Shown: positions 16,127 through 23,504, numbered from the stretch's first letter. The stretch: DNA of 38,239 nucleotides from Streptomyces flaveus (GCF_014647675.1 NZ_BMPQ01000005.1:1-38239); one strand, 5' to 3'. Program-made: numbers and translations. The notes: generated by a model not told the origin, from the letters alone.

Positions 16127-17365
16127 TTGTCCCGCATCCGCGTACTCGCCCATGCCCGCGTCCGGACCGCCGTCGTGGCCTCCGCCATGGCCGCCCTGCT
16201 GGCACCGCTCGCCGCCTGCTCGTCGAGCGCCTCCCCCGGCGCCTCCTCCAGCGCCCCGGACACCAAGGTGACGCCGGGCGCCGACGACCGCCCTGTCACG
16301 GTCACCGTCACGCCCACGGGAGAACGGGTGCCGGCGGGCGAGTCCGTGAAGGTCACGGCCGCGGGTGGCCGACTCACCTCGGTGACCGTCATCGACGCCG
16401 AGGGCGACAGGCTCGTCGGCAAGGTCGCCGCCGACGGCCGGTCGTGGGTCTCCGACCGCAAGGCCGTACCCGGCGCGGCGTACGCGGTGACGGCGGCGAC
16501 CCGGACCGAGGGCGGAACCGCCAAGAGCACCAAGGCCGCCTTCACCACGGCTCCGGCGGACAAGGTCAACAAGGTCGACTGGCGACCGGGCGCCGGCACC
16601 ACCGGCGACACCACCGTCGGCATCGCCCAGCCGATCTCCCTGGTCTTCGACCATCCCGTCAGGAACCGGGCCGAGGTCGAGAAGCAGCTCAGGATCACCA
16701 CCTCGAACGACACCGAGGGCTCCTGGGGCTGGATACGCGACTGGTCGGGCAGGGACAGGGTGGACTGGCGGCCCAGGACGTACTTCAAGCCCGGAACCAA
16801 GGTCACGCTGAACGCCGAGTTGAACGGCACCGACTCGGGCGCGGACGGCGGCTGGTTCGTACGCGACTACACGACCACCTTCACCGTCGGCGCCCAGCAG
16901 ATCGTCAAGGTCGACCTCGACCGCCATCAACTCACCCTCGTACGCGACGGCGAGACGGTCCGGCGCATACCGGTCTCCGGCGGCACTCCCGGCGGTGACA
17001 AGCGCTCCTGGCGCGGAACCGCCGTCCTCATGGCCAAGGAGGGCACGATCAACATGAACTCCGAGACGGTGGGCCTGGGCGATGCCTACGACAAGATGGT
17101 CGACTCCTCGATGCGGCTGACCTGGTCGGGCATGTACGCGCACGCCGCCCCGTGGAACGCCCGCTACTTCGGCAACACCAACCACAGTTCCGGATGCATA
17201 GGAATGAGCGACGCGAACGCGGCCTGGTTCTACGGGCAGGTGCGCCCGGGCGACCCGTTCGAGATCACCGGCAAGGACACCAAGGGCGTGGTCGCGCCCG
17301 GGAACGGCTTCGGCGCGTGGAACCTCTCGTGGACCGAGTGGCAGCGGAAGAGCGCGCTGCGCTGA
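16127..17365 (+). CDS. L,D-transpeptidase lipoprotein (YkuD domain with Ig-like domain)
   Basis: About 412 residues from TTG 16127 (GGAGGT just upstream; TTG 16103 is an alternative). Signal peptide with lipobox LAAC, a Ser/Ala linker, an Ig-like domain as in mycobacterial Ldt proteins (PISLVFDHPV, YFKPGTKVTLNAEL), then the YkuD domain from about 265: QIVKVDLDRHQLTLVRDG. Catalytic His about 339 (YAHAAPW) and Cys about 357 in NHSSGCIGMS, with GNTN before it. Such enzymes make 3-3 peptide cross-links outside the membrane. The His that precedes Gly-Cys in the usual SHGC motif is Ser here. Divergent from the femX-murJ operon. Confidence 0.93.
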   Translation: MSRIRVLAHARVRTAVVASAMAALLAPLAACSSSASPGASSSAPDTKVTPGADDRPVTVTVTPTGERVPAGESVKVTAAGGRLTSVTVIDAEGDRLVGKVAADGRSWVSDRKAVPGAAYAVTAATRTEGGTAKSTKAAFTTAPADKVNKVDWRPGAGTTGDTTVGIAQPISLVFDHPVRNRAEVEKQLRITTSNDTEGSWGWIRDWSGRDRVDWRPRTYFKPGTKVTLNAELNGTDSGADGGWFVRDYTTTFTVGAQQIVKVDLDRHQLTLVRDGETVRRIPVSGGTPGGDKRSWRGTAVLMAKEGTINMNSETVGLGDAYDKMVDSSMRLTWSGMYAHAAPWNARYFGNTNHSSGCIGMSDANAAWFYGQVRPGDPFEITGKDTKGVVAPGNGFGAWNLSWTEWQRKSALR

Positions 17366-17502
17366 GGAGTGGTCCGGTCACCTCGCCTCCATGCCGCCAC
17401 TCCTGATCCTCCTGGTGTGCCTGCGGCTCGGCGTCTGAGGGGCCACAAAGTTCCCGGACAGGCACCCAACACGGACTGCCTCCGTCCCGCTGGTTGAACG
17501 CT

Positions 17503-18069
17503 CTAGCTCACGGCTCCCGGTCCAAGACGGAGAGCGGACACAGACTCGGTGAGACCTGATCTTTCCAACTGTGCCAGCACGTCATCGAATGTCTGCGGCG
17601 GACGCCGTCGAGAGGTGGCAATCTCCTGCACGCAGGCATACACCACACGGTCATCCAGCCCTACGAGATCCATCATGAACTCGTCGGCGCTCTTGCGCTC
17701 AATACCCCAATTGGCCAGATAGTCAGGCGGAAAGTCCTTGCGATTGTTCGTAACGATCACTTGGGCGCCCGCTTGGATCGCCGCGGCCAGCACGTGCCTG
17801 TCGTCCATGTCGGGTAGTTTGAGCCCCTCCATGAGGGGCTCAAAGCCCGTGATCAAGCAGTCGCGCACAGCCTCGTTCATGAGGGACCGCCTGCGCGCCA
17901 GAGCCTCAGGAGCGATGTCGTAGTTCCGTGCGATGCTCCGGTCCACCTCATCAAGGATGATGTCGGTCCATCTGGCACGGACGAACCCCTTCCGACTCAC
18001 ACGGATCAGCAGATCGCGGAGCGTGTTGGGGTACAAGACGCATGCATCGTAGATTGCAGTAAACGCCAC
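17503..18069 (-). CDS. PIN-domain toxin (type II toxin-antitoxin)
   Basis: About 188 residues. GTG 18069 starts one base after the antitoxin stop. PIN features: FTAIYDACVLYPNTLRDLL with the first acidic residue, a DEV in the second helix, PDMDDRHVLAAAIQAGAQVIVTNNRKDFP with the later acidic residues, and a C-terminal helical extension. It belongs to the longer PIN_3-like group, not the 130-residue VapC group found at 20339. Predicted to cleave RNA when not held by its partner. No clear terminator follows it. Confidence 0.88.
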   Translation of the reverse strand: MAFTAIYDACVLYPNTLRDLLIRVSRKGFVRARWTDIILDEVDRSIARNYDIAPEALARRRSLMNEAVRDCLITGFEPLMEGLKLPDMDDRHVLAAAIQAGAQVIVTNNRKDFPPDYLANWGIERKSADEFMMDLVGLDDRVVYACVQEIATSRRRPPQTFDDVLAQLERSGLTESVSALRLGPGAVS

Positions 18070-18070
18070 G

Positions 18071-18535
18071 TCAGAGCAGCCCCAGCTCCTGATCAAACTC
18101 CATCAGCTCGTCGGCTGCACCTCTACGCTTCGCGTCGTCCTCGCGCAGGTACTGGCGAAGATCGACAAAGCGGATACGGCGGTGCCGCCCCACGAGCCTG
18201 AAAGGAATCTCGCCGGACTCAAGGAGACCGATCAGGTACGGACGGGACACGTTCAGCATGTCGGCCGCCTGCTGTGTCGTCAGCTCTGCGTCGACCGGCA
18301 TGATCTGTACGCCTTGCCCATTGGCGAGGGCCGCCAGCATCGATGCGAACATCTCCGCCACCGGCCGCGGCAGGACAAGAGCTTCGTCGCCCGCACCCGT
18401 TTCCAGGTGAACCTGGATGCCCTCGTCGCCCTGAGCCGTGCGTGAAAGGTAGTCGTTGATCCGTCGCAGCGCCCGCTGCGCATCGCTTACGTCGACAACG
18501 CCTGGTTCGAGCTTCCTGCCGGCGGCAGCCCCCAT
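18071..18535 (-). CDS. Excisionase-type HTH antitoxin of the PIN toxin
   Basis: About 154 residues from ATG 18535 (GTGGAGGATGCT upstream); the frame is open further but that part reads as leader. The first half is predicted to be helical and may bind the toxin. Residues 86-125 form a MerR/excisionase winged HTH (LTTQQAADMLNVSRPYLIGLLESGEIPFRLVGRHRRI). It should bind its own promoter. The leader is unusually AT-rich for this genome and contains the palindrome ATTCGAAT near 18553-18560, a likely operator site. Confidence 0.86.
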   Translation of the reverse strand: MGAAAGRKLEPGVVDVSDAQRALRRINDYLSRTAQGDEGIQVHLETGAGDEALVLPRPVAEMFASMLAALANGQGVQIMPVDAELTTQQAADMLNVSRPYLIGLLESGEIPFRLVGRHRRIRFVDLRQYLREDDAKRRGAADELMEFDQELGLL

Positions 18536-18653
18536 AGCATCCTCCACTGTCCTATTCGAATTATTCACAACAAACGAAACAAACGCAACCCACCCTCGGC
18601 GGAGCCGAGCGCAGGCTGACCCGAAGCGGTCCTCGTCCACGACCCGCCCCCCA
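18536..18653 (-). promoter_or_regulatory. AT-rich promoter region of the HTH-PIN cassette
   Basis: Read on the minus strand, an AT-rich run of about 35 bases (around 18550-18585) holds TTGTTT, a 17-base spacer and TCGAAT, with the palindrome ATTCGAAT overlapping the second element. It is a plausible promoter/operator for the antitoxin-toxin pair. The match to consensus is modest. Confidence 0.4.
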
Positions 18654-18854
18654 TCACACCCTGTCACCGCCGGGCTGATGGCAGACGACCAGAAGCGGCC
18701 AGGTCAGGTCGGCCATCTCGGCCGTGAGGGTCGACTCCGCCACCTGCACGGCCACGGTCCGCCCCGCATACGGGCGGCCGAGGGAGACGACCTGCCGACA
18801 GACCATGACCGTGCCGGCCGCGCTGACCCGCCGCTGGACACGGACCGGCTCACG
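18654..18854 (-). pseudogene. C-terminal remnant of an IS481-like transposase
   Basis: On the minus strand the frame reads VQRRVSAAGTVMVCRQVV followed by SLGRPYAGRTVAVQVAEST and ends at a TGA (18656-18654). This matches the small beta-barrel C-terminal domain of the IS481-family DDE transposases common in actinomycetes (pattern VxRxVSxxGTIMVxxQxxxLGRxxAGxTVxVxV). Nothing upstream continues the catalytic core, so it is a fragment of about 65 codons. No terminal inverted repeats are visible. The rest of 18855-18938 holds only the leader of the next gene. Confidence 0.6.
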
Positions 18855-18938
18855 CGAGGCCGTGGGGCCGGGCCCAAAACCGCTACGCGGACCTCACGAG
18901 CCCGCGCTACCGTGTGGAGCTGCTGCCAGGAGGAAACA

Positions 18939-19283
18939 TTGCCCAGAGATCACATAATTGCCGCTGCGGATCGCCTCGACACTGTGACCTCCGGTACGCA
19001 GAGCGAGACCGAGTACCGGCTCATCTCCGACGCGCATGCCATCACGCACCTCGTGTGCTGCCGTGACGTCCCCTGGCAGACAACGTTCTGCGGCATCAGC
19101 GGCCCGGACAGCATCAACCCAGCGGCCGAGGTGCTCTGCACCATGTGTCTCGAAGAAATCGAGGCGATGTCTCCCGGGTGCGTGTCAGCCCCGGAGAAAA
19201 CGTGTCCTGTCGACAACCGCAGGTGCCCGGACGAGCACGAGGTTGCCCTACGCATGGCCAGAGAGACCGGCCCCACTTCCTGA
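18939..19283 (+). CDS. Small Cys-rich conserved protein
   Basis: About 114 residues. The TTG at 18939 is preceded by a strong AGGAGGA at 18929-18935, which decides the start. The sequence has two metal-site-like groups: ITHLVCCRDVPWQTTFCG and EVLCTMCLEE, spaced as in small actinomycete proteins of the HLVCC...CG...CxxC type, plus further Cys residues near the C-terminus. It probably binds zinc or an iron-sulfur centre; no function is known to me. It lies between two toxin-antitoxin cassettes and may be cotranscribed with the lipoprotein gene 62 bases downstream. Confidence 0.7.
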   Translation: MPRDHIIAAADRLDTVTSGTQSETEYRLISDAHAITHLVCCRDVPWQTTFCGISGPDSINPAAEVLCTMCLEEIEAMSPGCVSAPEKTCPVDNRRCPDEHEVALRMARETGPTS

Positions 19284-19345
19284 CCGGCCGGTAAACCGTG
19301 TCGCGGGGCGGCCAAGTGCCCGTCCGACCACACCCTGAGGGAACG

Positions 19346-19948
19346 ATGAACACCCGTACGACCGCAGCGACCGCGGTACTCACCGCCGCCCTGCTGCTCA
19401 CTGCCTGTAGCGGCCCGCCCCACACCGCCGCAACGAGCGCGTCTCGGTCTCCCGGTTCGGGGTCTCCCGGTTCGGGGTCTCCCAGTTCGGGGTCTCCCAG
19501 TTCGGGGTCTCCCAGTGCGGGTTCGGCGGGCGGATCCAAGACCGGCGAGGAAGCCCGCAATGGCGGCACGGTCGTCAAGATCAACAAAATGCATGAGGTC
19601 GACGGGATCTTCATGGAGGGAGGCACCAAGAGTGCCGGTGCCGAAGCGAAGTATGTGGCCCTGGAGGCCGTCGTCCTCAACGAAACGAAGTCCGGTATGA
19701 ACCTCACGTGCTCGCCGCCCATCGTCAGCAGCCTGATCGACGACCAGGGCCGCCGTTACGACGCCATCGACGGCCTGGACAAGATCCCGGGGAACCCGGA
19801 GTGCGACGAGCGGCTTCAGCCCGGTTCCAAGGACCAGATGGTGTTCGCCTACCTGGTGCCGGAGAGCGCGAAAATCACGGCTTGGGAGTTTTCCGAGTCC
19901 GACCGGGAGCCGTCCACCATCGACCTCAGCGGAATCTCCCCGACGTAA
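19346..19948 (+). CDS. Small DUF4352-like lipoprotein
   Basis: About 200 residues, ATG 19346 with GAGGGA upstream. The signal peptide ends in lipobox LLTAC. A low-complexity Ser/Gly/Pro linker follows, encoded by four perfect or near-perfect 15-base units. The globular part (KYVALEAVVLNETKSGMN, SSLIDDQGRRYDAIDGL, LQPGSKDQMVFAYLVPESAKITAWEFSESD) has the immunoglobulin-like pattern of DUF4352 proteins. It is anchored outside the membrane; the ligand is unknown. Confidence 0.85.
   Translation: MNTRTTAATAVLTAALLLTACSGPPHTAATSASRSPGSGSPGSGSPSSGSPSSGSPSAGSAGGSKTGEEARNGGTVVKINKMHEVDGIFMEGGTKSAGAEAKYVALEAVVLNETKSGMNLTCSPPIVSSLIDDQGRRYDAIDGLDKIPGNPECDERLQPGSKDQMVFAYLVPESAKITAWEFSESDREPSTIDLSGISPT
19454..19513 (+). 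repeat. Four tandem 15-base units in a lipoprotein gene
   Basis: The unit is GGTTCGGGGTCTCCC at 19454-19468 and 19469-19483, then AGTTCGGGGTCTCCC at 19484-19498 and 19499-19513, with a decayed fifth start. The period is a multiple of three, so unit gain or loss would only lengthen the Ser/Gly/Pro linker. Confidence 0.9.
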
Positions 19949-20075
19949 GGGTGCTCCGCGGGGTTCGGTGCCGGAGTCTCCAGCGGCACAACGGCCTGAT
20001 CGACCCGGGCGGCCAGGTCCGGGAATCGAATGGCGTTTTCGTGGCTCCAGAGGGGACGGCAAGCCAGGACTTACC

Positions 20076-20098
20076 GCGTAAGACGCAACGTCTTACGC
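20076..20098 (+). promoter_or_regulatory. Perfect 10-base inverted repeat over the vapB promoter
   Basis: GCGTAAGACG-CAA-CGTCTTACGC is a perfect dyad just before the antitoxin ATG at 20106. It covers the spacer and -10 of a candidate promoter: TTACCG (20071-20076), 17 bases, TACGCT (20094-20099). Transcription would then begin at or very near the ATG, and there is no ribosome site, so a leaderless mRNA is expected. The dyad is the likely VapBC autoregulation site. Confidence 0.7.
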
Positions 20099-20105
20099 TG
20101 GCTGC

Positions 20106-20339
20106 ATGGCTGACACCATTACCATCCGCAGCGACCCGGAGACCGAGCACGCCCTGGGCGTTCTGACCCGTGACGGCAGCTCACGCTCGGCGGCCATCCG
20201 CCAAGCCGTGCTCGAAGCCGCCCTGCGCAAGGAGCGTGCCGCCGCGATGCGTCGCGCTGTTCTTCGGATGCCGCTCGGCGAACCGGACGGCGTCGACATC
20301 GCCGCGGAGATCGCCCGCAGCCGCGAGGACGAGCGCTGA
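20106..20339 (+). CDS. vapB: VapB-type ribbon-helix-helix antitoxin
   Basis: About 77 residues. The N-terminus (MADTITIRSDPETEHALGVL, SRSAAIRQAVLEAALRKE) is a ribbon-helix-helix DNA-binding fold; the C-terminal half (LGEPDGVDIAAEIARSREDE) is the expected toxin-binding tail. The stop and the toxin start share one base (TGATG), so the two are translationally coupled. A perfect operator-like dyad lies directly upstream. Confidence 0.9.
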   Translation: MADTITIRSDPETEHALGVLTRDGSSRSAAIRQAVLEAALRKERAAAMRRAVLRMPLGEPDGVDIAAEIARSREDER

Positions 20340-20731
20340 TGATCTATCTCGACTCGGCCGCCGTCGTGAAACTCGTCCACGCCGAGGCGGAGACACAGGC
20401 GTTGCGCGACTGGCTCGACGAACGGGCGGAGACCGGATGGACGAGTTCGGTTCTGGCAGAGATCGAGTCATCACGGGCCCTGGCACGCTACGCCCCAGAA
20501 GCTGTCGCCCGACTCCACCCGGTCCTCGACCTGATCGAGTTGGTGGAGCTGGACGCCGGCATTCGTATTCTGGCCCAGACCGTGAAACCGGCGACCGTAC
20601 GGAGCCTGGACGCCATTCACCTGGCAACGGCTCTCCGCATCCGCCCCCAGCTCACCTCATTCGTCACGTACGACAAACGACTGGCCGATGCCGCCCAGGC
20701 AGCCGGACTGACCGTCGACGTGCCCGCCTGA
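20339..20731 (+). CDS. vapC: VapC-type PIN ribonuclease toxin
   Basis: About 130 residues, the usual VapC length. The conserved acidic residues are in place: Asp5 (MIYLDSAAVVKL), Glu in SVLAEIESSRAL, Asp in RSLDAIHLATAL, and Asp in TYDKRLADAA. It should cleave tRNA or other RNA with bound Mg ions when VapB is degraded. The 238-base gap to the next convergent gene holds a strong hairpin at 20878-20920. Confidence 0.92.
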   Translation: MIYLDSAAVVKLVHAEAETQALRDWLDERAETGWTSSVLAEIESSRALARYAPEAVARLHPVLDLIELVELDAGIRILAQTVKPATVRSLDAIHLATALRIRPQLTSFVTYDKRLADAAQAAGLTVDVPA

Positions 20732-20877
20732 GACATCTCTCCGCCTCGGGATCTCCCGGCTCGCTTCTGCCGGACGTGCCCTGACGGATCGCGTGACACC
20801 ACCGCGTTCTACGACGGCGACCACCACAACTGCACCGGCTACGCCCCTCGACGACTGAGCCGGCTCGCAGACGTGCC

Positions 20878-20920
20878 ACGGGGCGCGGCCCGGCCGAAAC
20901 CGACCCGGACCGCGCCCCGT
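20878..20920. terminator. Bidirectional terminator hairpin, vapC / peptidase
   Basis: ACGGGGCGCGG pairs perfectly with CCGCGCCCCGT (11 base pairs, 21-base loop) between two convergent genes. There is no T-run, as usual for this GC-rich genome. Confidence 0.75.
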
Positions 20921-20969
20921 CACTCAGAACCGGATCAGGACCGGATCCGATCAGGCCACGTCACGCGGT

Positions 20970-22574
20970 TCACCGGTACATCCCCGTGCCCAGCAGTTCG
21001 GGCAGCGGGTTGACGAGACCGCCGCTCGGCGACTGCCGCTGGGCGGAGGGCTCGGTCGGCCAGACCGCGGGGCAATGGGTGCCCTTGCGGGGGGTCTTCA
21101 GCGTGAGGAGGTACGTGTCTATGGCGTCACGCGCGCACGGGCTCAGCCAGTAGTCGCCGTGGCCGACTCCGTCGTACGTGAGGAACACGGCCTCGCGGCC
21201 GATCTGCCGGGCCGCGTTGGAGCCCCAGGAGTGCGGGGTGGCCACGTCGTAACGGCTGTTGGTGACCAGGATCGGCGGGGTGCCGTCGATCCGGAGCCGG
21301 TGCGGCGGGTTGGTCACCTCGGTGGGCCAGTTCTGGCAGCCGGTCAGGTCCGTCCAGGCGAGGGAGTTGAGCCGGGTGACGGGGGCGAGGCCGCTCAGCG
21401 CGCGTTCGAAGCGGGCCAGCGTGCCGTACGAGGGCAGGTCGAAGTCGTAGTCCTGGCACATCACCGGGAGGTACGCGAATTCCGTCGGCTCGCCGCGCTT
21501 CCCGAAGGACCGGTCCGCCGCGGGCTCGGGGGCGTCCAGGTAGGCGAGGTCCTCCGCGAACTGGAACCAGGTGGCCGGGTCGTACATGTAGCCGAAGGCG
21601 AGGCCCTGGAGGTCCTGGGTGGTGAAGGTGTAGGGCGGGTCGCCCGGCAGGACGATCTCACCCGCGTCGGCCCGCTTGTAGAGCGAGTCGAACAGGGCGC
21701 GGGTGTCCTGGTCGTGGAGCGCGCAGGACACCGTACGGGCGCACCAGTCGGCGAACTGGCCGTACGACTCCTCCATCGCGATGGTCTCGGTCTTCTGGTA
21801 GTTCCACTGGTCCAGGCTGTGGTCCATGTTCGAGTCGAGCGTCATCGCGCGGACGCGGTGCGGGTAGCGCTCGGCGTACTGCTGGCCGATCCCGGTGCCG
21901 TAGGAGACGCCGTAGTAGCTGATCCGCTGCTCGCCGAGGCCGGCGCGGATCGCGTCCATGTCGCGGACGACGCTCATGGTGTCCATGTTGTCGACGAGCG
22001 GTCCAGTGAGGTCGCGACAGTTCCCGCCGAGCGCGCGGTTGGCCGCACGTAGAGCGGCGAAGGAGGAGGCGCTGTCGGGGTAGAGCAACGCGCCCTGGTC
22101 GGCCACCAGGTCCTCGTCGCACTTCACCGGGTTACTGAGGCCGACGCCGCGCGGGTCGAAGCCCACGATGTCGAACCGCTCCAGCAGTTCGGGGGAGAAG
22201 CTGTCGGGGGCGCTGAACGCGAAGCCCACCCCGGAGCCGCCCGGGCCGCCGGGGTTGACCAACAGGGAGCCGATGCGCCGGGCGGGGTCGGTGGCCAGGT
22301 GGCGATTGATGGCCAGGTCGATGGTGGCGCCGTTCGGCCGCTTCCAGTTCACGGGCACCTTGATGGTGGCGCACTCGAAGGTGCCCTGGCCGGAGGGTGA
22401 TTCGCAGGGTTCCCAGGCTATTCGCCCGGGCGACGGGGTCTTGGCCGGCTCGGCCGCGGGGGCGGCGACGGCGGTCCCGGCGAGCAACTGGCCGAACAGC
22501 GCGGTGACCAGGGCTCCGACAGCAAGTCTCCCGCGCGTTTTCGCGCGCGGGAGCAGTGGGGGGTTGGACGGCAC
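20970..22574 (-). CDS. Secreted tripeptidyl aminopeptidase, alpha/beta hydrolase (TAP-like)
   Basis: About 534 residues, GTG 22574 with GGAGGAA upstream. A basic start and long hydrophobic segment ending AVAAPAA form a Sec-type signal peptide. The catalytic domain has the oxyanion region LLVNPGGPGGSG, IVGFDPRGVGLSNPV, nucleophile Ser in GVSYGTG, Asp in TNSRYDVATP and His in GVGHGDYW. The C-terminal third matches the TAP-like domain. In Streptomyces such enzymes remove tripeptides from protein N-termini outside the cell. Confidence 0.93.
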   Translation of the reverse strand: MPSNPPLLPRAKTRGRLAVGALVTALFGQLLAGTAVAAPAAEPAKTPSPGRIAWEPCESPSGQGTFECATIKVPVNWKRPNGATIDLAINRHLATDPARRIGSLLVNPGGPGGSGVGFAFSAPDSFSPELLERFDIVGFDPRGVGLSNPVKCDEDLVADQGALLYPDSASSFAALRAANRALGGNCRDLTGPLVDNMDTMSVVRDMDAIRAGLGEQRISYYGVSYGTGIGQQYAERYPHRVRAMTLDSNMDHSLDQWNYQKTETIAMEESYGQFADWCARTVSCALHDQDTRALFDSLYKRADAGEIVLPGDPPYTFTTQDLQGLAFGYMYDPATWFQFAEDLAYLDAPEPAADRSFGKRGEPTEFAYLPVMCQDYDFDLPSYGTLARFERALSGLAPVTRLNSLAWTDLTGCQNWPTEVTNPPHRLRIDGTPPILVTNSRYDVATPHSWGSNAARQIGREAVFLTYDGVGHGDYWLSPCARDAIDTYLLTLKTPRKGTHCPAVWPTEPSAQRQSPSGGLVNPLPELLGTGMYR

Positions 22575-22676
22575 GGATGTTCCTCCATGAATCAGGAGTT
22601 CACAGACGGATCAAAGCCTGGATCCAACGCCCTTGTGAATCAAGCAAAATGACGATTAATCAGATACTGGCCGGGC

Positions 22677-22958
22677 TCAACGCTCCGGCGACGGACCCGG
22701 GATGTTCCAAGTCCGGCTACGCTGCCGCGCTGCCCTGATCTCCGCTCGCCGGCATACGCACTGTTGAGCCGCCACTCCCTTCTGCGCCGGCCCGTACTGC
22801 CTGCGCACCTCGGCCAGTTGATGCCCACGAGCTTCCGCCAGAAGGCGGCGTGGTCCGGCTTCCGCCTCGGCAGGATCCACGCCCGCCGCGTACAGCTTCT
22901 GCTCCAGGGACTCCCAGTCCTGCGGGGCTTCCTGGGCAATCGCGAGCAGGAACGATCC
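22677..22958 (-). pseudogene. Start-less remnant of an XRE-type regulator
   Basis: On the minus strand a frame without a usable start (preceded by TAA at 22961-22959) reads LLAIAQEAPQDWESLEQKL, then AEARGHQLAEVRRQYGPAQKGVAAQQ. The second part resembles the entry into a helix-turn-helix of XRE/HigA-like antitoxins (AEARxHxLxEVRRxxGLxQxxVAA), but the recognition helix degenerates and the tail is basic, low-quality sequence. I read it as a decayed regulator gene. The remaining parts of 22575-23024 hold the peptidase leader and the MarR promoter. Confidence 0.45.
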
Positions 22959-22988
22959 TTACGCGTGGGAGCCCGGCCAATGGGTATG

Positions 22989-23018
22989 TTGACATAGGTT
23001 TCTCGTCATAGGTAGCTT
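22989..23018 (+). promoter_or_regulatory. Consensus-like promoter for a leaderless marR mRNA
   Basis: TTGACA at 22989-22994, 17 bases, then GTAGCT/TAGCTT at 23012-23018. The expected start of transcription falls on or within a base or two of the GTG start codon (23025), and there is no ribosome site. CATAGG occurs twice in the spacer region (at about 22993 and 23008), a possible autoregulatory site. Confidence 0.6.
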
Positions 23019-23024
23019 GGCGGC

Positions 23025-23504
23025 GTGTCCGGTATCAGCGAGGCTCGCCAGAGCCAGAGCATCGACCACGTGGCCGCAGGCCTCGTGGCATGCCTGCCCG
23101 CGCTGAACCGGTACGTCGAACGGGGCGTCGCAGGCCAACTGCCCTACCCCAAGCCCCCCGAGCGACAGCTGGCGCTCCTTCGGTACGTCGCCGAACACGA
23201 CGGCGCCACCGTCCACAAGGCGGCCCGCGCACTGCTGATGAAGCCGAACAACGTCAGCGCCCTGGTCACCCGCCTCACCGAAGCGGGCCTGCTCGAGCGG
23301 CACCAGGACAACACCGACAAGCGTGTCGCGCACCTGCGTGTCACCGCCAAGGCCCGTCAGCGCATCGGCGAGGCCGAGGACGTCGCGGCGCGGCAGCTCG
23401 CGTCCGCGCTGCTCACCCTCACCGACGGCGACCTCGACGCCCTGGGCTCGGCGCTCGGCGCCCTCGAGGCTCTCACCCGGCGGCTGCGCGACCGCGCCGC
23501 CTGA
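23025..23504 (+). CDS. MarR-family transcriptional regulator
   Basis: About 159 residues. Winged helix: PPERQLALLRYVAEHDGATVHKAARALLMKPNNVSALVTRLTEAGLLERHQDNTDKRVAHLRVT, with the Asp-x-Arg wing typical of MarR, followed by a C-terminal dimer helix. GTG start, apparently leaderless. The exporter gene begins 143 bases downstream on the same strand, so it probably represses itself and that exporter and is released by a ligand that the exporter removes. Confidence 0.92.
   Translation: MSGISEARQSQSIDHVAAGLVACLPALNRYVERGVAGQLPYPKPPERQLALLRYVAEHDGATVHKAARALLMKPNNVSALVTRLTEAGLLERHQDNTDKRVAHLRVTAKARQRIGEAEDVAARQLASALLTLTDGDLDALGSALGALEALTRRLRDRAA

Noticed and set aside
17391..17438. A 15-codon hydrophobic micro-frame after the transpeptidase gene
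   Set aside because: No ribosome site or conservation evidence; likely chance.
20790..20860. Protein-like stretch (TTAFYDGDHHNCTGYAP) downstream of vapC
   Set aside because: Short, without start or family match; not enough to call a remnant.
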